Positions 52,227-60,852 of a DNA stretch of 64,000 bases are shown here, piece after piece; position 1 is the first letter of the stretch; the number at the start of each line of letters is the position of its first letter. The stretch lies in NCBI RefSeq assembly GCF_900112335.1, contig NZ_FOLG01000004.1, forward strand, positions 124,001-188,000, in the 5' to 3' direction. Position numbers and translations under genes: made by a program. Source of the DNA: Tropicimonas isoalkanivorans (GTDB lineage Bacteria; Pseudomonadota; Alphaproteobacteria; Rhodobacterales; Rhodobacteraceae). A model generated the notes under the pieces. It did no database searches and had not been told where the DNA came from. It was given only the letters and a program-made list of their open reading frames with translations.

Positions 52227-53220
52227 GCGCAGCCCTTTTCGACTGCCGTTCCGCCACGGGGAACAGCAGGAGCCCCAAGAGGATCGCGAACCAGAGGGTT
52301 GTCAACCGGATCACGGCGGTCGTGGGGACGGAAATTTCCAGTGGGACGCCCTGCAACTGCAGGAGCGCGATCATGGCTGCCTCCGCCCCGCCCATGCCGC
52401 CGGGGGCGCCGGTCAGTCCGCCGGCCAGGGTGGAGAAGACGAAGATGCCGATGGCGGTCCAAAGGCCCACATCCGCGCCCATCCAGCTGAGGAGGAGGAA
52501 GAACGCGACACCCTCCGCCAGCCAACCGGCCGCGCCCAGTGTCAGCGCGGCGGTCAGGGCGCCGGGGCTGGAGAAGGCGCGCAGTGCGCGGGCGGATTGG
52601 CGGAGCCGGCCGAAGGTGCGGGGCCACCGCCCGAGGGTCCGGTAGGCGCGCGTCACGCACCACGCGAGCAGGCGGGGGTGCGTGGCGACGTATGCCGCCG
52701 CCAGGGCCAGCAGGAGGACGGGGAGTGCCCCGGTGAGACCGATGGTGGAAAAGGTGACGGCGATGCCGAGCAGGATCGCCATGGCCGCGAGGTCGGCGGC
52801 GCGGTCCATCAGGACGAGTGGCGCGGTGCGCTCCGGCTCCCAGCCGGTCTCCCGCCGAATCCAGCGCAGACGGATCAGTTCGCCGACCCGGCCCGGCGTA
52901 ACGGTCATGGCAAACCCGCCGACGAAGTGGCGCAGGCTCTGAGACATGGTCGTGCGCAGGCCGAGCGTGCGGGTGAAGAGGTGCCAGCGGACAGCGCGCA
53001 ACAGGTAATTGACGAGCGACAACATCAGCAGGAGGCCGACCTGCGCCACTGTCAGAACGGCGAGCTGTGCAAGGCTTTCGTGCCATCCCGTCGCCGCGGC
53101 GAGGGTGCCGAGGCCAAGCAGGAACAGGCCCAGAAGCCCCGCCGCGATCACGCCGTCGCGCAGCCGGCTCGGTGGAGCGGCTGTAGCTGCGGGGGGTGTC
53201 GTGCTCGTTGCCTGTGTCAT
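52207..53220 (-). CDS. Lysylphosphatidylglycerol synthase TM-domain/UPF0104-type membrane protein
   Basis: 337 aa with about 8-9 membrane segments and the family motifs LRAVRWHLFTRTLGL, FVGGFAMTVTPGRVGELIRL and LTGAPGGMGGAEAAMIALL. Stand-alone members of this group (without the MprF catalytic domain) are thought to move lipids. Sharing an operon with the DprE1/DprE2-like genes suggests a lipid-linked sugar substrate. I start at the second ATG (MTQATSTT); a start 11 codons earlier is possible. Confidence 0.85.
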   Translation of the reverse strand: MTQATSTTPPAATAAPPSRLRDGVIAAGLLGLFLLGLGTLAAATGWHESLAQLAVLTVAQVGLLLMLSLVNYLLRAVRWHLFTRTLGLRTTMSQSLRHFVGGFAMTVTPGRVGELIRLRWIRRETGWEPERTAPLVLMDRAADLAAMAILLGIAVTFSTIGLTGALPVLLLALAAAYVATHPRLLAWCVTRAYRTLGRWPRTFGRLRQSARALRAFSSPGALTAALTLGAAGWLAEGVAFFLLLSWMGADVGLWTAIGIFVFSTLAGGLTGAPGGMGGAEAAMIALLQLQGVPLEISVPTTAVIRLTTLWFAILLGLLLFPVAERQSKRAAHDLENH

Positions 53221-53340
53221 TGGCGCCCGTGTAGCAACCGATTGGGGCGGCAATATGGAATTGTTTCCAATGGAACCGGGTGCGGCGGCGCGGTGTGAAA
53301 CCCGCTGGCCGGGGGCGGTCTGATCGCTTCACCCGCTGGG

Positions 53341-53370
53341 CCCGTACCGCCAGTGCACTGGCGGCACGGG
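53341..53370. terminator. 30-nt near-perfect palindrome downstream of scoB
   Basis: Arms of 15 bases (CCCGTACCGCCAGTG and CACTGGCGGCACGGG) with one mismatch, 56 bases after the scoB stop and upstream of the UPF0104 gene. The strong GC stem suggests a transcription end or mRNA-stabilising structure for the scoAB transcript; there is no T-run. It could also be an operator for the following operon. Confidence 0.5.
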
Positions 53371-53425
53371 AGATCATGGGAGCGTTCCTGTGTGTGGACG
53401 AGCCGCCACCGGAAACGCGGCCTCG

Positions 53426-54052
53426 TCAGACGACGGTGGCCTCCGTCGCGGCAACGATTTCCTCGCGCGTTACGCCGGGGGCGAGTTCCTGAACGTGCAG
53501 GCCACGGTGCGTCACGTCCAGCACGCCGAGGTTGGTGATGATCCGGTCGACCACGCCCTTGCCGGTGAGCGGCAGGGTGCAGCGGTGGAGTACCTTGCTC
53601 TCGCCCTTCTTGTTGGTGTGGTCCATCACGACGACCACGCGGCCGACGCCCGCGACGAGGTCCATCGCGCCGCCCATGCCCTTCACCAGCTTGCCGGGGA
53701 TCATCCAGTTCGCCAGGTCGCCGTTCTCCGCCACTTCCATCGCGCCGAGGATTGCCATGGCGATCTTGCCGCCGCGAATCATGCCGAAGCTGGTCGCGCT
53801 GTCGAAATAGGCGGTCTTGGGCAGTTCGGTGATCGTCTGCTTGCCGGCGTTGATGAGGTCCGGGTCCTCCTCGCCCTCATAGGGGAAGGGTCCCATGCCG
53901 AGCATGCCGTTTTCGGACTGAAGCGTCACCTCGACGCCCTCGGGGATGTAGTTGGCCACGAGCGTCGGGATGCCGATGCCGAGGTTGACGTACATGCCGT
54001 CTTCGAGTTCCTGCGCCGCCCGCGCGGCCATCTGGTTACGGTCCCAGGGCAT
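53426..54052 (-). CDS. scoB: 3-oxoacid CoA-transferase subunit B
   Basis: A 208-aa subunit of succinyl-CoA:3-ketoacid CoA transferase. The active-site Glu is in [31 protein letters not shown] and the C-terminal [12 protein letters not shown] region are family features. The start at MPWDRNQM overlaps the scoA stop by one base (TAATG). It lets the cell use acetoacetate or related 3-oxoacids. Confidence 0.95.
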   Translation of the reverse strand: MPWDRNQMAARAAQELEDGMYVNLGIGIPTLVANYIPEGVEVTLQSENGMLGMGPFPYEGEEDPDLINAGKQTITELPKTAYFDSATSFGMIRGGKIAMAILGAMEVAENGDLANWMIPGKLVKGMGGAMDLVAGVGRVVVVMDHTNKKGESKVLHRCTLPLTGKGVVDRIITNLGVLDVTHRGLHVQELAPGVTREEIVAATEATVV

Positions 54053-54759
54053 TATGCGTCTTCCTTCTTGCGGGTGGTGCGCTGTTCGATGCGCTTTTCG
54101 TGCTCGCCCTGAATCAGGCGGTGGACGAAGATGCCAGGCAGGTGAATATTGTCCGGGTCGAGCGAGCCGGTCGGCACGATTTCCTCGACTTCCACGATGC
54201 AGACCTTGCCGCACATGGCCGCCGGCGGATTGAAGTTGCGGGCGGTCTTGCGGAAGATGAGGTTGCCGGTCGGGTCCGCTTTCCACGCTTTCACGATGGA
54301 AATGTCGGCGAAGATGCCCTCTTCGAGGATGTAGGTCTCGCCGTTGAAGTCCTTGTGCTCCTTGCCTTCGGCCACGACGGTGCCGACGCCGGTGCGGGTG
54401 TAGAACCCCGGAATGCCGCAGCCCGCCGCGCGCATGCGTTCTGCCAGCGTGCCTTGCGGGTTGAATTCAAGCTCCAGCTCTCCCGAGAGGTATTGGCGCA
54501 TGAACTCCGCGTTTTCGCCGACGTAGGACGACAACATCTTCTTGATCTGCCGGGTATCGAGCAGCTTGCCAAGGCCGAAGCCGTCGACGCCGCAGTTGTT
54601 CGACGCCACGGTCAGATCCTTGACGCCGCTTTCCACGATCGCGTCGATCAGCAGTTCCGGTATGCCGCAGAGGCCGAAGCCGCCCGCAGCGATCAGCATC
54701 CCGTCGTGCAAGAGCCCGTCCAGCGCCTCGGTGGCGCTGTCATATACTTTGTCCATCAA
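54052..54759 (-). CDS. scoA: 3-oxoacid CoA-transferase subunit A
   Basis: 235 aa. Family motifs include [34 protein letters not shown] and [18 protein letters not shown]. It pairs with scoB, whose start overlaps its stop. A MocR-type regulator gene lies upstream in the same direction, 93 bases away. Confidence 0.95.
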   Translation of the reverse strand: MMDKVYDSATEALDGLLHDGMLIAAGGFGLCGIPELLIDAIVESGVKDLTVASNNCGVDGFGLGKLLDTRQIKKMLSSYVGENAEFMRQYLSGELELEFNPQGTLAERMRAAGCGIPGFYTRTGVGTVVAEGKEHKDFNGETYILEEGIFADISIVKAWKADPTGNLIFRKTARNFNPPAAMCGKVCIVEVEEIVPTGSLDPDNIHLPGIFVHRLIQGEHEKRIEQRTTRKKEDA

Positions 54760-54852
54760 GAACCTCCCGTAATCCCTTCAAGTCGGAAGTTGTGCCGACA
54801 GGCGGCACGCGTGTCAAACGAATGCTGCAACGCGGCGCCACTATCGCCTGAG

Positions 54853-56250
54853 TCAGGCCGAGATCGCCTCGGGCGGATTGTCCAGGAGTTCGCGCAGGGT
54901 GGTCATGGCGGCCTCGAAGCGCTCCATCGGGATCTGCCCGTTGACCGCGATGCGGATGCAATGCGGCGCGCGGTCCTCGCGGAGGGTAAATTCCTCGGCG
55001 GACCTGATCTGGATCCCATGGCGTTCCGCGGCGAGCACGAATTCGGCGGCCCGCCAGCCGCGGGGGAGGGGGAGCCAGAGGAACGGCACGTCCTCGCGCC
55101 AGGTAATTTCATGCCTGCCCAGGGCATTCACTGCGGTCCGAATGTAGTCGCCCACCCGGTCGCGGACCTGCCCGGCGATCCGCCGGGTCTCCGGGTTGCC
55201 GAGGATGAGGCGCGCCATTTCGGCCAGGGGGCGGGCGAGGCCGAAGAACCCGTATTCGGCGGCGCGGCGCAGGTCGGCATACCGCCCCTCCGCGGCAACC
55301 GCGAAGCCGATGCGTAGCGCCGGCGTGATCGTCTTGGAAATGGAGGAGACATACCAGGCGCCTCCCGGCCAGAGCGCGCGGTAGCTGGGCGCGCGCGCAG
55401 GGCCGATGCGGTAGCAATCATCCTCCAGGATCTGCACGCCACCGGCGCGCTTGCAGGCCGCAACGATCTCCTCCCGTCGCTCCAGCGGCGTGTGGAGGCC
55501 GGTTGGATTGTGGACTTCGGCCGAGGTGCAGAGCATCTGCGCGCCGGTCCGCCGGGCGATCCGTTCGAGCTCTTCCGGGATCAGTCCCCGCTCGTCGGAG
55601 GGCACGCCGGCGACTTCAATCCGCAGCACCTCTGCGGCGCGCCGGAAGCCGGCATAGGAAAGCTCCTCGACCAGTATCACCGGCTGCGCCCCGCTGACGG
55701 CGGCTTGCAGGACCAGCGAAATAGCGCTCTGCCCGCCATGGCTGAGCACGACGTCCTTATGCCCGACCGGGCCCAGGGAGACATCCGAGAGCCAGTCGAT
55801 CACCGCCTCGCGGGCGGGCCGGAACCCTTCGCGGTTGGGGTATTCGACCAGATCCTCCTGTGGCCCCTCCGCCACGGCGCGCAACGCGTGCCGGATAGCG
55901 GCGACCTGGCCCATGTCCGGCAATGTCGGGCTGTAAAGGTTGATGTTGCCTGAGTCCTTCGGAAGCTTCCGGGTCCAGACATCGTCGGCGACGTTTCGAA
56001 ACTTCGGCGCAACGAAGGTGCCGCGCCCCACGACGGCCTCCAGCCGGCCGGCGTCAGTCAGGATCGAATAGGCGCGCGCGACCGTGCCTGGGGTCACGCC
56101 GAGCGCCCAGGCGAGCTGCCGGACCGGGGGAAGCTGGTGGCCGACGGGCAGGGTGCCCTTGTCCATCTCGGCGGTCAGGTGATCCGCCAGCGCCTTGTAC
56201 TTGGCCCGGCCGTCGAGCTGAACGCCCTCCGCCCATTTTGTATCCGACAC
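54853..56250 (-). CDS. MocR-type GntR regulator with aminotransferase domain
   Basis: 465 aa. An N-terminal winged helix (about 12-80; HLTAEMDKGTLPVGHQLPPV and LGVTPGTVARAYSIL) is followed by a class I aminotransferase domain (about 105-460). The PLP lysine lies in YVSSISKTITPALRIGF and the cofactor Asp/Tyr in the ILEDDCYRIGPA region. MocR proteins bind PLP and an amino compound to switch a nearby operon, often on a divergent gene. Here the divergent gene is a DUF1127 protein; downstream is scoAB, whose control is also possible. Confidence 0.9.
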   Translation of the reverse strand: MSDTKWAEGVQLDGRAKYKALADHLTAEMDKGTLPVGHQLPPVRQLAWALGVTPGTVARAYSILTDAGRLEAVVGRGTFVAPKFRNVADDVWTRKLPKDSGNINLYSPTLPDMGQVAAIRHALRAVAEGPQEDLVEYPNREGFRPAREAVIDWLSDVSLGPVGHKDVVLSHGGQSAISLVLQAAVSGAQPVILVEELSYAGFRRAAEVLRIEVAGVPSDERGLIPEELERIARRTGAQMLCTSAEVHNPTGLHTPLERREEIVAACKRAGGVQILEDDCYRIGPARAPSYRALWPGGAWYVSSISKTITPALRIGFAVAAEGRYADLRRAAEYGFFGLARPLAEMARLILGNPETRRIAGQVRDRVGDYIRTAVNALGRHEITWREDVPFLWLPLPRGWRAAEFVLAAERHGIQIRSAEEFTLREDRAPHCIRIAVNGQIPMERFEAAMTTLRELLDNPPEAISA

Positions 56251-56327
56251 AATACTCTCCTAGACCGGGGTACATTCCGAATGTATCCATTTTTGTATCG
56301 CATAATTTAAAATTGTGTCAATACAAT
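56236..56327. promoter_or_regulatory. Repeated TGTATC boxes in the MocR-DUF1127 divergent region
   Basis: TTTTGTATC occurs at 56236-56244 and 56291-56299, with a further TGTATC at 56282-56287. ACATT-CCG-AATGT (56272-56284) and ATTGT-N6-ACAAT (56312-56327) are inverted repeats. MocR regulators bind direct repeats between themselves and the target, so this cluster is a likely operator set. The region is AT-rich. The exact site is inferred. Confidence 0.5.
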
Positions 56328-56338
56328 AGGAGACTCCC

Positions 56339-56572
56339 ATGGCACAGTTCTCGCCCCCCTCCGACCCCAGGCTGGAAAGCCTGAGTGCCCGTCCATCGCT
56401 GCCGCTTCTGGCCGATCTCGCGCTCTGGGTGGCGACAGCCGTGGTCAAATGGGATTGTCGACAGCGATCGCGCCGCGCGTTGGCGCGGCTTTCGCCGGAG
56501 CACCTGAAGGATATCGGGATCACGCCGGACATGGCGGATCACGAGGTCAGAAAGCCCTTCTGGATCCCCTGA
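56339..56572 (+). CDS. DUF1127 small protein
   Basis: 77 aa. The C-terminal half has the DUF1127 pattern (RRALARLSPEHLKDIGITPDM), with an Arg-rich face typical of RNA-associated YjiS-like proteins. The N-terminal half has a hydrophobic stretch (LPLLADLALWVATAVVKW). AGGAG lies upstream of the ATG. It is divergent from the MocR gene. Confidence 0.85.
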   Translation: MAQFSPPSDPRLESLSARPSLPLLADLALWVATAVVKWDCRQRSRRALARLSPEHLKDIGITPDMADHEVRKPFWIP

Positions 56573-56617
56573 ATACGAAAGCGCCGGGCGATTTGCCCGG
56601 CGCAGTCGTCTCTTGGA

Positions 56618-59386
56618 TCATTTGCCCGCGTCGTCGCCTTCGGCCTTCGCGGCGGCCTTCTTGGCCGGTGCCTTTTTCCCCGAGGTCTTCTTGGCGGTGG
56701 ACTTCTTCGCGGCCGGCTTGTTGGCCGCGGTCTTCTTGGCCGGCGTCTTCTTCGCCGTGGATTTGCGGCCCTTGCCCTTCTTGGCCGCCTTCTCAGCGAT
56801 CAACTCCAACGCCTGTTCCATCGTGACCGATTGCGGCTCCGTGTCCTTGGGCAGGGTCGCGTTGATCTTTTCCCATTTCACGTAAGGCCCATAGCGGCCT
56901 TCCATGATGTTGATCGGTCCGCCGTCCGGGTGCTCGCCGAGTTCCTTCAACGGTTTCGCCGCCGCGCCACGACCGCCGCGGGCGGCCTTCTGCGCCAGCA
57001 CCTCGACCGCGCGGTTCATGCCGATCTCGAACACCTCGTCCACGTTCGGCAAGTTCGCATAGACCTTGCCATGCCGGACGTAGGGGCCGAAGCGCCCGAT
57101 GGCTGCCTCGATCATCTCGCCATCCTCGGGGTGCGGGCCGATCTGGCGGGGCAGGCTCAGAAGCGTCAGCGCCTTTTCGAGGTCCATCGCGTCGGCCGAC
57201 CACGTCTTGGGCAGGCTCGCGCGCGGCGGCTTGGGGGTTTCCTCGGTGGCATCTCCGCGTTGGACATAGGGCCCGAAACGGCCGTCCCGCAGGGTGATCT
57301 TGTCGTCGCCGTCATAGCCCAGCAGCTTGCCGTCGGGGCCGATGCCCGAGTCCTCCGTACCCGGCGGTCCGAAGGGGCGGGTGTAGCGGCATTCGGGGTA
57401 GTTCGAGCACCCGATGAAGGCGCCGCCCGAACGCGCCGTCCGCATCGACAGCCGACCGTTGCCGCAGACCGGGCAGGCCCGCGGGTCGCTGCCGTCGGCG
57501 GTGGGGGGGAAGAGGTGCGGCTCCAGCACCTCGTTGATCTTCTCCAGCACGTCGGTGATGCGGAGCTCCGACGTCTCGGCGATAGCGGCGGAGAAATCGC
57601 GCCAGAAACGCGCCAGAACGTCCTTGTAGTCCGCCTCTCCCGCGGACACGTGGTCGAGCTCTTCCTCCAGCCCGGCGGTGAAATCGTATCCCACGTATTT
57701 GCGGAAGTAGTTCATGAGGAAGGCGATCACGAGCCGCCCCTTGTCCTCGGGGATCAGGCGGTTCTTGTCCTTCCGCACGTAGCCGCGGTCCTGGATGGTC
57801 GTCACGATCGAGGCATAGGTGGAGGGCCGGCCGATGCCGAGTTCCTCCATCCGTTTCACCAGCGTCGCCTCGGTGTAGCGCGGCGGCGGCTGGGTGAAAT
57901 GCTGTAGGCCGAGCACGGCGCCGTCCGACGAAAGCAGGGCCGCGCCGTTGGACTGGATGTCCCCTTTGGACGAAGGGGCGCTCTCGACCACGTCGTCGCC
58001 ATCGGTCTTCGCACCTGCCTTGGCGAACTCCTCCTGCAAGCCGTCGGCCGCGGGTTTCGCGGGTTCGCCCTGCATGATCGAGGGCAGCCGGCGGTCGTCA
58101 TCATCCCCGCCGACGTCGTCGCGGCCTTCCTCGTAGACCTTCAGGAACCCGTCGAACAGCACGACCTGTCCAGTGGCGCGCAGGCCCACCTGACCGTCGT
58201 CGCTGGCGATCTCCACCGTGGTCCGCTCCAGCCGGGCGGCGGCCATCTGGCTTGCCAGTGTCCGTTTCCAGATCAGGTCGTAGAGCTTGCGCTGGTCGGC
58301 CTCCGAAATGCGCAGGCTGCCGGCGTCGCGGGTCATGTCCGTGGGGCGGATACATTCGTGCGCTTCCTGCGCGTTCTTGGCCTTGTTTTTGTACATGCGC
58401 GGGCTGTTGGGAACGTATTTCTCCCCGTAGCGCGCCTTGATCGCGTCGCGGGCGGCCATCACGGCCTCCGGCGCCATGTCGATGCCGTCGGTCCGCATGT
58501 AGGTGATGAGCCCCGCCTCGTAGAGACGCTGCGCGGCGTTCATCGTCTGGCGCGCGCCCATGCCGAACTTGCGGCTTGCCTCTTGTTGCAGGGTGGAGGT
58601 CATGAAGGGCGCGGAGGGGTTCCGGGTGGCGGGCTTGGCCTCCACCCCGGTGACGGAGAGCGCGCGGGAGGTGATCGCCTGCACCGCCAGTTCGGCCGCC
58701 GTCTCGTTGGCGAGGTCGAACTTGTCGAGTTTCTTGCCCGCGAGCGTCGTCAGGCGTGCCTCGAAGCGCTGGCCACGCGGAGTTTCGAGCAGCGCCTTGA
58801 CCGACCAGTATTCCTGCGGCTTGAACGCCTCGATCTCCATCTCGCGCTCGACGATCAGGCGCAGGCAGACCGACTGGACCCGCCCGGCGGACTTCGAGCC
58901 CGGCAGCTTGCGCCAGAGAACTGGGGAGAGGTTGAAGCCGACGAGGTAGTCCAGCGCCCGGCGGGCGAGGTAGGCCTCCACCAGCGGCTGGTCGACCTGG
59001 CGCGGTGATTTCATCGCCTCGGTGACGGCGCTCTTGGTGATCGCGTTGAAGACGACGCGCCGGACGTCCGTGTCTTTCCTGATGGCGCGGCGTTTGCGGA
59101 GCGTCTCTTCAAGGTGCCAGCTGATGGCCTCTCCCTCGCGGTCGGGGTCGGTTGCGAGGATCAGGGCGTTGTCGTCTTTCAGGGCGTCGGCAATGGCCTT
59201 CACATGCTTGCGAGAGTCGTTCGCGACCTCCCAGGTCATTTCGAATTCGTGATCCGTATCGACCGATCCGTCCTTGGGCGGCAAGTCGCGGACGTGGCCG
59301 TAGGAGGCCAGAACAACGTAATCGTCGCCCAGATATTTGTTGATTGTCTTGGCCTTGGCAGGCGATTCGACGACGACGACGGGCAT
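56618..59386 (-). CDS. topA: DNA topoisomerase I
   Basis: A 922-aa type IA topoisomerase. The Toprim domain includes LATDPDREGEAISWHL, the active-site Tyr is in GLITYMRTDGIDM, and the C-terminus holds a four-Cys zinc motif starting CPVCGNGRLSM with IGCSNYPECRY. Further repeats with GPYVxxG patterns follow (for example GRFGPYVRHG). The last about 60 residues are Lys/Ala/Pro-rich (AKKTPAKKTA, KKAPAKKAA), a DNA-binding tail common in such proteins. It relaxes negative supercoils. The start MPVVVVESPAKAKT is the family start. Confidence 0.97.
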   Translation of the reverse strand: MPVVVVESPAKAKTINKYLGDDYVVLASYGHVRDLPPKDGSVDTDHEFEMTWEVANDSRKHVKAIADALKDDNALILATDPDREGEAISWHLEETLRKRRAIRKDTDVRRVVFNAITKSAVTEAMKSPRQVDQPLVEAYLARRALDYLVGFNLSPVLWRKLPGSKSAGRVQSVCLRLIVEREMEIEAFKPQEYWSVKALLETPRGQRFEARLTTLAGKKLDKFDLANETAAELAVQAITSRALSVTGVEAKPATRNPSAPFMTSTLQQEASRKFGMGARQTMNAAQRLYEAGLITYMRTDGIDMAPEAVMAARDAIKARYGEKYVPNSPRMYKNKAKNAQEAHECIRPTDMTRDAGSLRISEADQRKLYDLIWKRTLASQMAAARLERTTVEIASDDGQVGLRATGQVVLFDGFLKVYEEGRDDVGGDDDDRRLPSIMQGEPAKPAADGLQEEFAKAGAKTDGDDVVESAPSSKGDIQSNGAALLSSDGAVLGLQHFTQPPPRYTEATLVKRMEELGIGRPSTYASIVTTIQDRGYVRKDKNRLIPEDKGRLVIAFLMNYFRKYVGYDFTAGLEEELDHVSAGEADYKDVLARFWRDFSAAIAETSELRITDVLEKINEVLEPHLFPPTADGSDPRACPVCGNGRLSMRTARSGGAFIGCSNYPECRYTRPFGPPGTEDSGIGPDGKLLGYDGDDKITLRDGRFGPYVQRGDATEETPKPPRASLPKTWSADAMDLEKALTLLSLPRQIGPHPEDGEMIEAAIGRFGPYVRHGKVYANLPNVDEVFEIGMNRAVEVLAQKAARGGRGAAAKPLKELGEHPDGGPINIMEGRYGPYVKWEKINATLPKDTEPQSVTMEQALELIAEKAAKKGKGRKSTAKKTPAKKTAANKPAAKKSTAKKTSGKKAPAKKAAAKAEGDDAGK

Positions 59387-59510
59387 TCGGAAAACTTTCG
59401 GAATAGGTGCGTTCGACTGGCGCGGGAACATGTGGTCGCGACGAGGGCTTGTCAATGCACCGGTGCAGCGGCGTTCTGACCGAGCGCCCTTCGGCCGTGG
59501 ACGGCGCCCC

Positions 59511-60692
59511 TCAAACGGCGCGCGTCAGCAGGCCACCGGGCTGCCGGACGACGGCCCCGTCCATTTCCAACGACAGCAGGTGCTCGGCGACCGCGGGCCC
59601 AGGAAGGGAGAGGTCGCGCAGGAGCTGGTCCTCCGCGAGGGGCGTCGGGCCGAGGAGGGACAGGATCCGCGCGCGGACGGCTTCAGTGCGCCCATGCTTG
59701 GAGGGTGTCGCGGCGGGCGGCGGCGACAGGAACAGGGGCGGCTGGGGTGCGGAGGGGCGACGGATCTGACGCGCGGGGGTTTGTCCTCCGGTGGCAGCGC
59801 GCGGCTGTTCGATGGTCCCGAGCGCTTCAAGGACGTCGCCCGCGCTCCGCACCAGCGGCGCTCCGTCGCGGATCAGCAGGTTGCAGCCGGAGGCGCGGGC
59901 GTCGAACGGATGGCCGGGCACCGCCAGCACGTCCCGGCCCTGATCGAGGGCGTCGCGGGCGGTGATCAGGCTGCCGGACTTCGCGGCGGCTTCGACCACG
60001 ACGACAGCGCGGGAGATCCCGGAGATGATCCGGTTGCGGCGCGGAAAGTGGCGCGCCTGCGGCCGCATGCCGGGCGGCATTTCCGACAGGATCAGGCCGC
60101 GCTCCGCGATCTGATGCGTCAGGTCCGTGTTCTCACGCGGGTAGATCACATCCACACCCCCGGCGACGACGGCAACGGTGCCGGTTGGCAGGGCGGCCGT
60201 GTGCACCTCCGCGTCGATGCCACGTGCGAGGCCGGAGGCGATGACCAGCCCGGCCTCCCCGAGACCGGCCGCGAGGACCCGGGCCATGCGGCGCCCGATG
60301 CTTGAGGCGTTACGGGCGCCCACGAGGGCCACCGTTGCCCGTGAGGTCAGCGCGACCTCTCCCCGTGCCCAGAGCATCGGTGGCGCATCGGGAAGCTCCG
60401 ACAGGGCGGGGGGATAGGCGGGATGGCCGATGAAGAGCGGCGTGGCGCCGGCGCGGCGTCCGGCCGCCAATTCCCGTTCGACCACGTCAATGGGGCAGGG
60501 GGCGTAACGCGCAACGCCCGCGGCGGCGGCGATCTGGGGCAGGGCCGCGAGAGCGGCGTCGGCATCGCCCGCGTGTTCGGCCATCAGGCGGTAGAAGGTG
60601 GAGGGACCCACGCGGTGGGAGCGCAAGAGACGAAGCCAGGTCAGTCGGGCGCCGTCCGTGGTGGGTGGTGCGAGGGAGGGTGGGGAAGACAT
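59511..60692 (-). CDS. dprA: DNA-processing protein DprA
   Basis: 393 aa. The Rossmann-like DprA core (about 75-300) includes ALVGARNASSIGRRMARVL, SGLARGIDAEVHTAAL and VVVEAAAKSGSLITAR. The C-terminal winged helix (about 330-390) ends VAEHLLSLEMDGAVVR. The N-terminal region (about 15-70) is a SAM-like segment. It loads RecA on incoming single-stranded DNA. It lies 124 bases upstream of topA, same direction. Confidence 0.95.
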   Translation of the reverse strand: MSSPPSLAPPTTDGARLTWLRLLRSHRVGPSTFYRLMAEHAGDADAALAALPQIAAAAGVARYAPCPIDVVERELAAGRRAGATPLFIGHPAYPPALSELPDAPPMLWARGEVALTSRATVALVGARNASSIGRRMARVLAAGLGEAGLVIASGLARGIDAEVHTAALPTGTVAVVAGGVDVIYPRENTDLTHQIAERGLILSEMPPGMRPQARHFPRRNRIISGISRAVVVVEAAAKSGSLITARDALDQGRDVLAVPGHPFDARASGCNLLIRDGAPLVRSAGDVLEALGTIEQPRAATGGQTPARQIRRPSAPQPPLFLSPPPAATPSKHGRTEAVRARILSLLGPTPLAEDQLLRDLSLPGPAVAEHLLSLEMDGAVVRQPGGLLTRAV

Positions 60693-60852
60693 CAGGTCCA
60701 GACCGTCGCCGTTTCGTCTCTTGCTGCATCATCGCTAGGGCGAAACGGTTAAGCGGCCGTAAATGCCGCCCGGTGGGCGACACTTTACAGTGGAGGGCAG
60801 GCGGGCGCTGAGGCGCAGTACCACCCGCCAGAGCGGCGGATGCGCCGCGGTG

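Noticed and set aside
56625-56790. Repeats near the topA 3' end
   Set aside because: They encode the Lys/Ala-rich tail of topoisomerase I, which is known to be repetitive.
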